Below are positions 47,479 to 58,768 of a DNA stretch of 64,000 nucleotides, one piece after another. Origin of the DNA: Ceratorhiza oryzae-sativae. Lineage: Eukaryota > Basidiomycota > Agaricomycetes > Cantharellales > Ceratobasidiaceae. The stretch is taken from the NCBI GenBank assembly GCA_030998015.1, contig JARWMV010000233.1:2594293-2658292 (forward strand), read 5' to 3'. The translations under genes were made by a program, and so were the position numbers. The notes below the pieces were generated by a model. That model made no database searches. It was not told the origin of the DNA and worked only from the letters and a program-made list of their open reading frames with translations. The first letter of the stretch is position 1, and every line of letters begins with the position of its first letter.

Positions 47479-47906
47479 AGATGTATGAGTAGAATTGTTG
47501 ACTGAGTCATGTGACCTTGTTGCTGTTGACCATTGTTGATGTATTCTGGAATATTCTGTTGACATGGCACCACCTCTTGTATCATATGATTTTACCTAGC
47601 TTCCTTTTTCATATGTACAGCCCATCTGTGAATATCTAAGAGAGAGTCTGAGAGCCTTAAGCCTCAGAACTCAACCTCCTGTCAATCATCCCTTCTACCT
47701 GAGTTGATCACCAAGCCACTTAGTCCTTGCCCAGTGCTCTTCAGCACAAGTGCACCTGTAAACCCTCCTATGTGTTGTTGTATCACATCCCCTTGCTGTG
47801 TGTCCACCTCTATACATTGCAGTCTTGATCCTTGGCCCTTTAGCCTTTGGGTCTGCCATTGCCTCACAAGTGCTTGCCACTGTTGTTCAGGCCATTGGCT
47901 CTGACA
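47479..47906 (+). repeat. 5'-truncated LTR of a C-related element
   Basis: Matches element C's LTR from its ATATGCATAGAAT region to the end (GCTCTGACA): the segments CATGTGACCTTGTTG, TCTGGAATATTCTGTT, GAGAGTCTGAGAGCCTTAAG and CAGAACTCAACCTCCTGTC align. About 100 bp of its 5' end are lost at the junction with E. No element C interior follows, so it is a solo or recombined LTR. Confidence 0.75.
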
Positions 47907-49408
47907 ACTATGTATTTACTGTACCTAATATACAAATCATACTACAAAGTACAGTGAGAATAAAATACATGGAAAAGAAAGAAAAATATGATACCTTAGT
48001 TCAACTATGAAGGTAGAGAACTAAGGAAGGAGAGAGGGGATTCCCATGAACTTGCTCATGATATCAGAGAGGGGATAGGAAACAAACACAAATATGCACA
48101 TACATGCATGCATATGATTGTAAATTCAACAGGATCAGCCAATTTGTTACATTGCTCACAATCATTGTAACAGACCTTGGGCATCTTTCACCCATTTCTC
48201 TGCATGCACCTTATTGGTTTGCTCACTTGTTTTTTCATCATATGCACACTGCTATTACAAGTCAATGTATATACACCATGTCTCGTTAATGTGCATCTAT
48301 ACAAATTGTGTTGGAACTTTATGATTTCACATTATGTGTTACAATCATTCTGAGTGGCACTGTATCTACAGGATGTATATAGCACAGCATTTGGGGAGCT
48401 CGTTTCTTTTATTTGTAGTCATCACACTAGGCTTATGTTTCAAAGAAAAATGTATCCTCTCTGGGAGAACAGCAGATACATTCAATAAGATTACAGATAC
48501 AATAAAATGCAATGTAATGAAAATACCAGAGTAATATTCGAAGCACGAAGCACAACAATCCAATATACGTACAATATGAGAACAATACAACCATCTATTT
48601 AATACTACAGCGGCACTATGCACACTGCAACACCGGATACCCATGAGCAACACACGGATCTCACCAACGCCAGCAGTCATCTGTAGTAGATGGTAGTGGC
48701 TCAGAATATTGGCTGTAGTGTTGACCCTATATGCGCGTTGGGGAGTCAACTGTAGGCATTGCGGTACTACAGCGGACATTTTTGCACTACAGCCGTTCGT
48801 GTAGTACCCTACAGTAGTCGGATGTTTTTCCTGATGAATCACGAGCGCCCTGGGAGCTCGTGAGCGATACCCATTATCAGGAGTGGTCAAAAGTACGATC
48901 TCATGAGTACTCGTGACCACAAGTGGGTTTTTGCGACGCATATGTATATTACTCAATTTGATTACTCGATTTGCAGCTTACTGACATCGGAGGCAATTGT
49001 ACCCCGTGCTGACCGAGCCCTCACGAGCCGCCATGACCCCTCACAATTGTAACTTTCATTTCGGTATGCTCGACGCGCTCTCGAGCGCTCGTGAGTTCTT
49101 CCTTTGTACCCCGACTCGAGGCTTCCCGGTCCCCAGTATTGCTTGTGGGAGCTCCACAGGCTCCACCCCACAGCCTCACAGCAATACAAAATGATTCAAT
49201 CTTTTGTTCAATCGTTACAAATTTTGCAGAAGCGGCAAAACCAACCCTGTCGTTGACTAAGAGCGTGGGAGATCACGTTGCCTCTCAATTAGAACCTCGA
49301 GCTGATCGGGCGAGGTCTCGTATCGCTGCCGCGCAACGAAACCAAGTTTGCTCCAGTTTCGGACCATGTCCGAGTTTGATTCGAGGCCTTTAGATTAAGA
49401 CATCTATG
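47907..49408. other. Gene-free stretch
   Basis: AT-rich to about 48700, then short inverted words around GCTCGTGAG and GAGCGCTCGTGAG (48816-49110) that suggest decayed MITEs. The minus-strand ORF 48366-48956 has no recognisable domain. Confidence 0.4.
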
Positions 49409-51513
49409 TTAGCTCGGCCTCGAAACCTGGTGGCTCCCATTACCTTGATCCCACGGGAAGCGTTTTGTCAATTTAATAGCCAACTGTTCTGGTGGAGTGG
49501 CCGATTGCACCTCTTGGAAGTACTCTTCCGTCACGACAACATCTGGCCGAACCTGCAATTCTGAGTCAGCATTTCGCCACATTGGTATGGCGGAGACCAT
49601 AATTACAGATGGCCACCTAGGAAATGAAGAATCAACGTCAGCCAGCACCCTTACATTTTTGCAAACAGCTCTCACCAATGCGTATTGCACATGTTAAAGT
49701 CAGACTGCCACGGGAGAGACAGACCCTTTCCAAGGTCGCCGGGTGTCACGATATCGGCAAATCGAAACTTTTCCCTGAGGTTATACATCTTCGACGCCTG
49801 CACAGTCCAGAAGCATTCGATCCCAGGGTAGAGAGGTGCTCCAATACACCATTCGAGTGCCGAGCGAGTCAGAGCGTCGGGCTGCTGTGCGAGGGGGATC
49901 TTATCAAATGACTCGTATGGAACCTCCGGCTGTCCAGTGGTAAACTTGCCCTCCGACCACTTCTGCATTCGTTCGTATTGAAGTCGAGTCAAGGAAGCCC
50001 AGCGATCACGAACACCGGGCTGACAATCCCCTATGTTATTTCGCATTAATATACTGCAATCTGTTTAGAGCTTCTCATCTCACCGTCATCTCCAGCAAGA
50101 CGAGGCATGAACCTAGCGTTGGCTTGACCGTCCCGAACCCTCACGTTCTCCGGATCTTGATCGTTGACGAAGAGCCGCATTTTTTGAAAAATTTTGGAGC
50201 GTGCCCGATTGTTTGCTTGAGGATCAGACAAATCAGGGTTATCGAAATAGTCCATTTGATTGGCCCCTTTGGGAGAGCTTGTGAGCGAGGGACGACTCGG
50301 AGTGGTAAGGCGTGTACCGTGACCATTAAAAGCATACTGATTTGTCCATGATAGTAGATAAATCCTCTTGAACAGTGGATAGATGTCGCGATAATAGACG
50401 ACTTCCCCAACATCGTAATCCTTGCCGCGGCGCGATTGCTCATATATGTCCTCGATTAGTTCATATAATGTTGTTGGAATATGTGTTCCGGAAGCGAATC
50501 TCGGAGGTGCCGTGATGATTGTTGCTCTATTCTTGACAGTGATATTCAAACTACGGGCACACGGGACTCAGTATAGCAGGGTGGGGTAGAAGCTATAGGT
50601 CACAGACTCAGGCTGTGACTTGGACTTGACTGTGACACGAACGCTCCCATCACACATTTTATCAACCTAAGATGGTCTGTCAGCCGTTACAGACGCATTT
50701 TAAAGCTCGAGAGGTGAACCAACCCAACCATCGTTATCGAAGCCAGAGTGAAGATCTTGATGAGCCGGAGGGAAGACAGAGAACGAGTCCCCGTCGCTGG
50801 CCAGAACTAGCAAGCGACCATGGTCATCTGTACGGAGCTCGCCCAGCTGTACTGGAATCTCCTTGTCCAGACTTCCCTGGAATTTCCCCTGAAGGATTAC
50901 AGGCTGAGCGCTTTCGCCTTCGATCTTTTGCTCTCCGGAGTCAATGATTAGCTTGGTGCGGGTGTTCGTGTACTCATAGTTGGGCGGCGTCCCTTCCGGC
51001 TTTTTAGCGCATGTACGTCAGATCACTATCAAGTAGAAAACGTATTTCAACCCACCCAACCCTGAACGGTTTTATTGCGAAGTTGCCACGTCTCTTTCCT
51101 GTACTTGCCACGGAAAATAACCCAGGCCGCCTTTTTGCTAGCTACATGACATGTCCAGGTCAGCGAGTAGTCTTTGCTGGTGACTTCTCCAAGCGGCTTC
51201 GAGTCCTTGCCGAACGCATAAACTCGGAAACGCGCGGCCTACGTCGAGGTCACTCTCATTCAGCGCCTGTGTGAATTAGATACCATGGAAAATCACCTGT
51301 TTCTTTATCTTATGGTCCTCATCCTTGAACCCACCAGGAGGAGTAGGCTCAACACCGGGAATTTCAGTACCGATGAAGTATTTGTCCGAGTCTGTAGACA
51401 CTAATCAGCTGGCAACATGGCTAAGCACAGTGTCATCACGTTCCTCCGACCCGAGCAACGTTGATAGGTGGATAGATGTCTACATATGCGATCTGATCTG
51501 GTGCGAAAGACAT
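49409..51513 (-). CDS. LodA-like quinoprotein amine/amino-acid oxidase (CTQ family)
   Basis: Eight exons on the minus strand: 51513-51444, 51391-51297, 51238-51056, 50999-50724, 50666-50608, 50550-50084, 50030-49676, 49616-49409; the joined length is 1713 nt (570 residues), in frame. Family landmarks: IAYVDIYPPINVARVG then DSDKYFIGTEIPGVEPTP, ARFRVYAFGKD, GELRTDDHGRLLVL, DNDGW, RLAGDDGDCQPG, WCIGAPLYPGIE, LPWQSDFNMC and NTHWWP. In bacterial LodA a Cys and a Trp are crosslinked to cysteine tryptophylquinone; here Cys445 and Trp491 are the likely pair (inference). The enzyme would oxidise an amine or amino acid, releasing peroxide and ammonia. Six introns are GT-AG; the first would start GA, so a broken donor or misread exon 1 is possible. 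The exon 5/6 donor is my best fit. Shorter than LodA (about 700 aa). Confidence 0.85.
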
Positions 51514-52966
51514 GGGGATACAAGACAGCTCGTTGAGCGGTGTGTCCAGCGGCTCTTCTCGGTCAGATTATATACTTCAACGAGACTGGCCATCGGAGCT
51601 ACTGTTGAGCAGGAGGGCTTAAACGGTGCCTAAGTGAGACCAGGGACGTGGTAATCTCAGGATATTTGCTCGCACGGCTTCATGCAGAATACTCGGCAGG
51701 TGCCGATACCCAGGCCGCTGCTTCATGTCTAGGTAGCTCAGTCGACATGCGAGTGCGTAAGATTTCTGGCTCCTTTGTCCTTTTTGGCTTGGCTTTGGGG
51801 ATACGCAAAGGATGGATAAGATTCAGGTTGAGGACTGTCCAAGCTCGTTCCTTCGCTGTCAAGCGATAGAACGAACCCCAAAACGGATTTACTCTAAGCG
51901 GCGAACGCGGGTAGATCTTCCGGTATTTCGTCCCTAAACTCTATGTCATCAGCACATCTAGCTTAATCTGAATTGCTGAACTTTATATGTGGAGTCGGCT
52001 GAGACACGACACCGAACATAGGGTTCTGAGTTGGTCTAACGGTAGAGCAAATATCTGCGATATTATTGGTCTACAACGCGTATAGCTTGCTCCCTTCTGC
52101 CATAGCGGCTCGTTGGATCATGTAAGCATTCGTTGAAATGGCTCACGTAGTCACTTGATTCAGCATCTGCCTTGCTCTCCCTAGCTGCCTACTATGCTCC
52201 CCTGAGACACCCAAATACCTCCATTCTCGTATGCTTCATAAATCGAGACCGGCAGCCGTGAAGAAGAAAGAAATGCTAACGACCAAAAATCCTCGGGTTG
52301 CAATTGGACAGTGGTTGATGAATTGATTGGTAACCAATAAAATAGTGCAGTGTTTTCCCTAGAAAAAGGGGGTAGCCCAATATCGTTCACTAAGGTTTAT
52401 TCCGTACTGCGCATGCTGAAAAGATTAGAAGACTCAAAGGAGCATCAAATGTGGCTGGGAATATAATCGCCGTTCAATCAGGACATATCACGCCAGCTCC
52501 TTATCTCATTGACATTAGATAGCCCCTAACAGCTCTGGTTATTAGATTACCCATCACCCCTACATGCGCCCTGTCATTGTGTAATTCTGCAGAAGTTCAC
52601 GAGAAATCTCAGCGGTCACCAATGAGAGTCATGCGTATCGTTAAGATCGGGGGATCGCCGAATTTGGCGGCGCCGAGTCACTTGACGGTCAGCACGCGGA
52701 TCAAGACAATCCTATCGATCCTTGGCCGCGCCCGCTGGGCACGGGATGAACAGAATCAAGTGTTCGATTGAAGATCTAGCAGGGCCCGAAAGCCCGCATC
52801 GTTAAATCACACCTGCCCGTAAAGTTGAGGCCCCGATTAGGAGAGCCAATAGGGACATGTCCATTATTCGTGATGCCTGGCTGTGGATTCCTGTTGCTCG
52901 GGTTATAACAGAGATGGCTTGAGATACGATAGCTGGCATCCACCTCACGAGTTGTCGTATATCACA
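51514..52966. other. Divergent intergenic region between LodA-like and ferritin-like genes
   Basis: 1.45 kb separating the two divergent starts; likely holds both promoters, but I could not pick out a clear TATA box or operator. The ORFs at 51648-51869 and 52577-52771 are unrecognised. Confidence 0.4.
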
Positions 52967-54343
52967 ATGCCTAACACTTCATCCCTTCCGAAACCTGCAT
53001 ACCCAGCTCCTCGTGGTCGGCCCGCCGAATGGACGATGGATGAGTTGCAGAAGCACTGTGAAACTGCGGTGCTCCTGGAGCTTCATACTATTCCAATGTA
53101 TCTGTACTCGATGTATTCTGTGGACGTTGATAATGATCAGAATGATGCATCTGAGAAGATACTAGGTGGGCTTGGGAATCGAATGCCTTCATTTCAGTGC
53201 TAACCCCATCCCAGGTGTTGTAGTCCAAGAAATGCTCCACCTTTGCTTGGCGGGAAACCTAATGCGCGCATGCAAATTTGAACCAGTTCTCTGGGGTAAA
53301 GACCATACGCCGGAGTATCCCTGTGAAATATTCTACGATCCTCTGGAGCTGCATCTCGCGCCGCCTCATGAAGATACCATTGAAATGTTTGTTAGAGTAA
53401 GTATAATCAGGATATGATGGTTATGACATTAATTGCGGTCGGTTAGGTTGAAGAGCCCTTCCAAGCCGTCAATCTACCTAGGGGAAACATTATGCCTGGC
53501 TACAGTAGCATCGGCGAATTTTATGAAAGCCTTGAGGTCGGTGCGTGTATTAATATCTGGGGCGTTCGAGCAATTCTCAGGCGTTGAATAATAGGACTAA
53601 CGACCCTTAATGCCAAAAAGCCCAATCTCTTCGATCCAAATACACTAGGTCAACAATTCGTCCCGTCAGATCATATATATCGCGACGACGGATTACATTC
53701 TATTACGAACCTGGACGAAGCATTGTCGGCCCTAAAGCTCATTGTTGAACAGGGTGAAGGAAGTACCGGCACAGGTCGTCTGACCACGCCCTCTCATTTC
53801 GAGATATTCAAGGGGCTTGAAGGGAAAAATATCTCCTGCATTCCCACTGTCGAAGATCCTGTAACATCAAATTTTGACGGAAACATAAAAACGGTGATTA
53901 AGCAAATGATATGTGCGTACGCCTTTGCTCACATTTTAGTTAGCTTATGGAGGCAGCTGATGCAGCGGTATGGTTATCATTGGCTAAGATGGGTGGTTGG
54001 CTGATATCATTCATTACAGTACTGCTATCTTTTGCTGTCAATCGAAAAATGTTGGACCGCGAAAGCCGAACAACGACCAAGTCTCGTAGGCAACATCATG
54101 CCCCTCATGAGAGTTATTCTGAAGTATTGTGCCGAATCCCTGGTCACTCAGAAAATTGAGGGAACGGAGAAGTACGCCGCACCCCCTTTCAACTATTACC
54201 CCTTCAAGTCTGTTTCGTCGGCTCACAGCGAGCTTAAGGATGCGCTCATGAAGGCAGCAGCCAGTTACCCGGAGAACAAAAAACTTGCTACCGCGTCAAA
54301 GAGGGCAGAATCTCTGTTTGACCTGTCTCTACTGCAAGTTTAG
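52967..54343 (+). CDS. Ferritin-like (VioB/PF12902-type) protein
   Basis: ATG 52967 (MPNTSSLPKPAYP). Clear exons 52967-53165, 53215-53396, 53447-53540 and from 53595 to about 53910, with GT-AG introns of 49-54 nt. First helix pair LLELHTIPMYLYSMYSV (Glu38, His40) and second GVVVQEMLHLCLAGNLM (Glu72, His75) give the E...ExxH-type di-metal ligands of the ferritin-like domain found in VioB and relatives. Then SIGEFYESLE and GGNIK-like helices. The last part (about 53910-54060) has unresolved splicing; the final exon (about 54070-54343) holds NIMPLMRVILKYCAESL and PPFNYYPF and ends at TAG 54343. Related proteins act on imine or amino-acid-derived intermediates; the substrate here is unknown. Confidence 0.75.
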
Positions 54344-55212
54344 AATAGGTCTTATATGCTTATCTAGGAAGATTTCATGTAATGAACCAATGAAATTGAA
54401 CGCTCTATCAACAGTGCTCATGCAAGTTGGACGCACAAAAATTTGCTTACTGCGGTTGTCAAAAGCTCGTGCTGCTCACGTTGACTATTTTCGAGATACT
54501 TACAGCGCTTTGCAAAAAGTACTCGCTTGATCGCATTTCAAGCGTGAAAGCGGAAGTAGGGTCGAATGGACTGGCCAAGGGGGAAATGCATGTAGCTACA
54601 TGTAGACTTGTTTTCATGATGAGACCTGCGCATATTCGTGGTCTCTGTTCTACTGCGAGTTGTTTGGCATTTATGGCTTGCGAAAACACGACGGTCAAAA
54701 CACGACGGTCCTACACACGAAATCGCTGTCTCACAGCGTAAATCTGGTTTCTATCAGCCAAGACTTTGCGAGAACGCTCCTTGCTGATATTTGGATGTAT
54801 ATTCTTAGTCTGAGGGGCTCGAAACCATGATTCGGTTGAGATAATCTGGTCCCTAAACGCGACTGAAGGCACCTGCCCAGACTCAAAGGTATAAAATCTT
54901 CTCAGCAGCAACCGCTCGGTTGTATATATATATTTTCTGGTAGAGAATTTCTCTTGGATCTCACCACCCTTCTTGAATTTGACGCTGCCGAGGAACAATT
55001 TTTTATTTGTGACCGTGATGTTGTGGCCATTCATGTTGTCTCAAGCCATGTATGTCAAACTATGCGCGGTAGAACCGAGACCACCAATGCGCAGGTCTCG
55101 CCGCTGAAACAACTCTAAATGGAGCAACATGCGGTTTAACCTTGGCCAGCCCATGTGATTCTGCTGCTGTCTTGAGCGGTCGAAATCAGAGCCAGCAGGT
55201 AATTTTTGCAAA
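54344..55212. other. Intergenic
   Basis: The minus-strand ORF 54711-55034 (MNGHNITVTNKKLFLG...) is 107 codons long with no recognised domain; it could be a gene fragment. Nothing else seen. Confidence 0.35.
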
Positions 55213-55396
55213 CTCAACAAAGGCCGAAAATCTGACTAGCATGCTCTAGCTGCTCAGCGTCTAAGTATGCCCTCTAGCGCTCCCTCGACCTAGTAGCATA
55301 GACTATCGGAGCCTCCACGGTCTAACGAGTGCTATAATGCATACGTAGATATACGGAGCTACTTCCCGCCAGCTAGCTTTTCGGCTTTTGGCTGAG
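55213..55396. repeat. Palindromic MITE, family X, copy 2 (184 bp)
   Basis: CTCAACAAAGGCCGAAAATC on the left pairs with the right end CGGCTTTTGGCTGAG. Inner GTCTAAGTATGCC and GCATACGTAGAT arms as in copies 1 and 3. Confidence 0.7.
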
Positions 55397-55727
55397 ATAA
55401 GCGCTGTAATTTCAGCGCTCGAATGATTTAGATTCTGCGCCGCATCAAAGACTCACTTTATACTTGTATGCTCACCTTGTTGAACGATCCCGCGCATATA
55501 TCAAAGTTATATCGATATTTTACCCCGTTCCTTTGTCCTATCTCCGATGTTATATGCCTCTTCTCCGTTTGTACTTTTCTTTGCCTGCATACACGCCGAT
55601 GTACCGCCTTATTTTATCCGTCGTATTCTATATAATCGAATGCCCAAGTCGGCTCGACCTCAGCGAAAAGTTTCTCCGCTCGAATACAACAAGCTCAACC
55701 CGCTGTGCTGGGTCCATCTGAAGTGTA

Positions 55728-56400
55728 CACTGGGTGACAAAAGTCTTGCAGCACTCGTGTTACAGCTCTGGGCAGTCAGGAGCAAAGGCAAAGCACGGCT
55801 TTTTGTATGGCATATTTAGGGTACCGTCTAATACATATATTGCAATACTTTGTGAGCATCTGGAGTGCATACACGGGGCACGAGGGGAGATGTGGCACAG
55901 GGGTGGTTTTTAAGGTCATTGTTCCAGGTGTCCCTGAGCTTAGCTGTAGTAGTAGGTATTATAGTGCTGAGTCTCGTGACTGCAACGGGCATCTGGGCTT
56001 TTGTGTGCCTGCCACCATTGTAGAGATATGGGCAACTGAAAGTACTGTTTTTGGGTGTTTTTGGCCAAAAAGTGCCAAAATTGCTGACTTTGGGCCACCA
56101 TTGCTCAATAACGGGGGCATGCACACAAAAGCTCAGATACTGTTGAAATCTCAAAGCTCAGCGCTATCATGCCTACTACTACAGCTAAGCTCGGGGACGC
56201 CTGGAACAATGACCTTAAAAACCACCCCTGTGCCACATCTCCCCTCATGCACTGTGCATGCACTCCAGATGCTCACAAAGTGTTGCAATATATGTATTAG
56301 ACAGTACCCTACATATGTCATACAAAAGGTTGTGCTTTGCCTTCGCTCCTGACTGCCCAGAGCCATAACACAAGTGCTGCAAGACTTTTGTCACCTACTG
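55728..56400. mobile_element. 673-bp foldback element with Tc1/mariner-like ends
   Basis: Terminal repeats CACTGGGTGACAAAAG...CTTTTGTCACCTACTG flanked by TA on both sides. The left arm (to about 55985) and right arm (from about 56155) are inverted copies with scattered substitutions, and the central 170 bp are also inverted-repetitive, so nearly the whole element is one palindrome. The mirrored ORFs on both strands are a by-product of this symmetry. No transposase. Confidence 0.85.
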
Positions 56401-56521
56401 TAACTACTTACTTCGCTTCAACACCACAGGAGTCACAACGTTTGGCCGCACATATTGATATAACGTTAAGCACTTGAACGTCAGCAAACACCTCTCGGGC
56501 TTAAAATTGCTTTATATGTCC

Positions 56522-56534
56522 GGGGGGGGGGGGG
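56522..56534. repeat. G13 homopolymer
   Basis: Thirteen consecutive G; no function implied. Confidence 0.9.
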
Positions 56535-56890
56535 TTCAGGCAACAGTCAGAGCATTCAGAAGAACCGAAGACAATAGGAGCACTGGCGCCCAGAGCCGAT
56601 TGGGAATGCCATGGGGCGCCCAGAACTGATGGAGATACCCCCCGGTATTCGGAGTGAAGAGCCCCAATGTATTTTGGTAAGAGGATAATACTAAACCCGC
56701 GCTCAACCAGAACTAAATCGATGCATTATCGGGGGTCTGATTGATTTGCAGCTACACTGCCAAATCGGCATATGCTCACTAGCACACCATATGCTCGTTG
56801 GCGATACTTGGTATCAAGATAGCCGCACGAGTGCTCAAAATCACACCCTCGTGATGAATCTTGATAATAGGTATCACTCAGCAACGCTTG

Positions 56891-57076
56891 CTCGGCCAAA
56901 GCCCGAAAACCTAGCTAGCGCGAAGTAGCTCCACCTGTCTAAGTATGCTTTTTAGCGCTCACTAGGAACCGAGTAGCACGCGCTATTGGTGCTACCAGGG
57001 CTTCGTGAGTGCTAGAAAGCATACTTAGACGCCGGGCTTCTAGTGAGTGCTAGCCAGATTTTCTGCTTTTGGCTGG
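56891..57076. repeat. Palindromic MITE, family X, copy 3 (186 bp)
   Basis: CTCGGCCAAAGCCCGAAAAC on the left and TTTCTGCTTTTGGCTGG on the right; inner arms CTGTCTAAGTATGC and GCATACTTAGAC. Lies about 360 bp before the LodB-like start. Confidence 0.75.
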
Positions 57077-57438
57077 GTGGGGCGCTCCTAACTATTCGTG
57101 ACCACAGGCGGGTTCGGCAGCGTAAGGACGAGTCAATTAAAGTTTCGGCCGTAACACTGAATATAGAAGTCATGATAAAGCCCTGCTTCGTCCATTCGCC
57201 TCGGGTCCAACCGACAAACATTCAACCGGCGGGTCGAACCTCAAACGGGAGCTGCTCGCAACTCTCCCAAAGATCTGGTTCTGTGCCTTTCTGCGAAATC
57301 TCGGAGATCAGCGCTCGTTTTGGGGCGATGCGATTTTGAGATTGCTGGAGCGAGCTAGGACTCAATGGCTCGTAGAGACGAGGGCAATCCCATAAAAGCA
57401 GCACGTTCTTACGTCCCTCAAACCCTATCTACTTGGTC

Positions 57439-58768
57439 ATGGATTTACTCGATGGTAAGCTTATGAGTTCTACATACTTCTATGCGAGCACATGTTTCCA
57501 CGTGCGATAAGTGATCATCGTCGGCGGGGGTCCGGCCGGCTGTGCCACTGCATTATCATTTGTACAAAACGCACCCCAAGCCTCATTTCTGCTTGTGGAC
57601 AATTCCGATCCCACTCATTTCAAGGTATGGATATCCTGGTGATGGTTTGATTCGATCTTATATCTCTTCGGAAGATCGGAGAATCGTTACCACCGCGCGC
57701 CAACCAGGTTCTATACCAGCTATCTCCATGCGTGGCCGAAAAACTTTTACAAGACACTGTCCAAGGACTGCATACACGTTGCGCAGGAAATGCATCTGTT
57801 TGGCAGTCTCCTGATTTACAAGAAACATTCTCAATTATGAACCCACAAGGCGCCGGATGGCATCTCGACCGCCCTGCATTTGACGAATCCTTGAGGGAGC
57901 ATGTCCGTTTGCTCTGTGCGAATCGAGCAGTCAAGGACTGTTCACTAGTCAAGGGTGATTTTATCTCCGCACGGAAGGATGATAATGGGGCCTGGACGGT
58001 TACCATGAATTTAGAAGGGATGGGAATGCAACAGTATCGTGCGAAATGGTTGGTCGACGCTTCGGGGAGACAAGCGTCCGTCGCTCGAAAGGTATGCCGT
58101 CCCCCACTTGCGGACTAGTATGAAAAAACTCAGATCTGCGCCAGCTCGGAGCAAAAACAATTAAAAGTGACAACTTGCTCGCGTTTTATATGGTTTTCGC
58201 GACAACCAATCTTGACCGAGACAGCCGGACTCTCATTGAGGCGTCAGAAACTGGCTGGTGGTACAGCTCCCGACTACCGGATCACAGGCGTCTCGTTGCG
58301 TTTCATACCGACGACTGCGATGAGGTGGCAAAATCTGCCCGAAACAAAGATTTTTTTTTGGATATGCTCCATCGAGACACAACCTATATCTCGCAGACGA
58401 TTCTCAGCAGCGATTACCGCCCAATGTCTGGTACAAAAGCAAATTTTCCACGATGTACCAGCGCCAGAACATCATTCCTTGCGCCTGCTGGTAGCCAGGA
58501 AGCTTGCTGGTGCGCGGTCGGAGATGCAGCGATGGCATTCGACCCATTGTCATCGCAGGGTATATTAACTGCTTTGCAGGGAGGGTTGGCGGTTGGTGCT
58601 ATGTTAGCTAACCAGATTGTGGGCTCTGCTACCCCAGTCGAGCCAAAAAATGTCCGGTCAGTCACAAAAATATTCGAGGAGGTGAGAAAAGATTATGAGA
58701 AGCATAAAGACTATTACTACACCAGGTCGATGTTTCATGGTGCATTTTGGGCTAGGCGTATCAAGTAA
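57439..58768 (+). CDS. LodB-like FAD-dependent oxidoreductase
   Basis: Four exons: 57439-57454, 57512-57624, 57675-58091, 58145-58768; 389 residues, all introns GT-AG. The N-terminal dinucleotide fold VIIVGGGPAGCATAL (residues 6-20) is split from a 16-nt first exon. Then KIGESLPPRANQVL, WLVDASGRQASVARK (about 168-182), GWWYSSRLPDHRRL, and the C-terminal FAD-contacting GDAAMAFDPLSSQGI (about 307-321). This is the geranylgeranyl-reductase/halogenase-like fold used by LodB, the flavoprotein that helps form the quinone cofactor of LodA. Its presence 6 kb from the LodA-like gene supports that role; a biosynthetic monooxygenase role is the alternative. Confidence 0.85.

Noticed and set aside
47682..47904. 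ORFs near 47.7-47.9 kb
   Set aside because: They fall in the truncated C-like LTR.
52020..52080. tRNA-like A-box (TGGTCTAACGGTAGAG)
   Set aside because: No matching acceptor stem, the anticodon arm would have a 5-nt loop, and no convincing B-box follows at the right distance.
54711..55034. 107-codon minus-strand ORF as a real gene
   Set aside because: No recognised domain, splice signal or conserved neighbour; kept only as a note in the intergenic entry.
55807..56366. Similar ORFs on both strands, as if a duplicated gene
   Set aside because: They are mirror images caused by the foldback palindrome; no domain and no splice signals.
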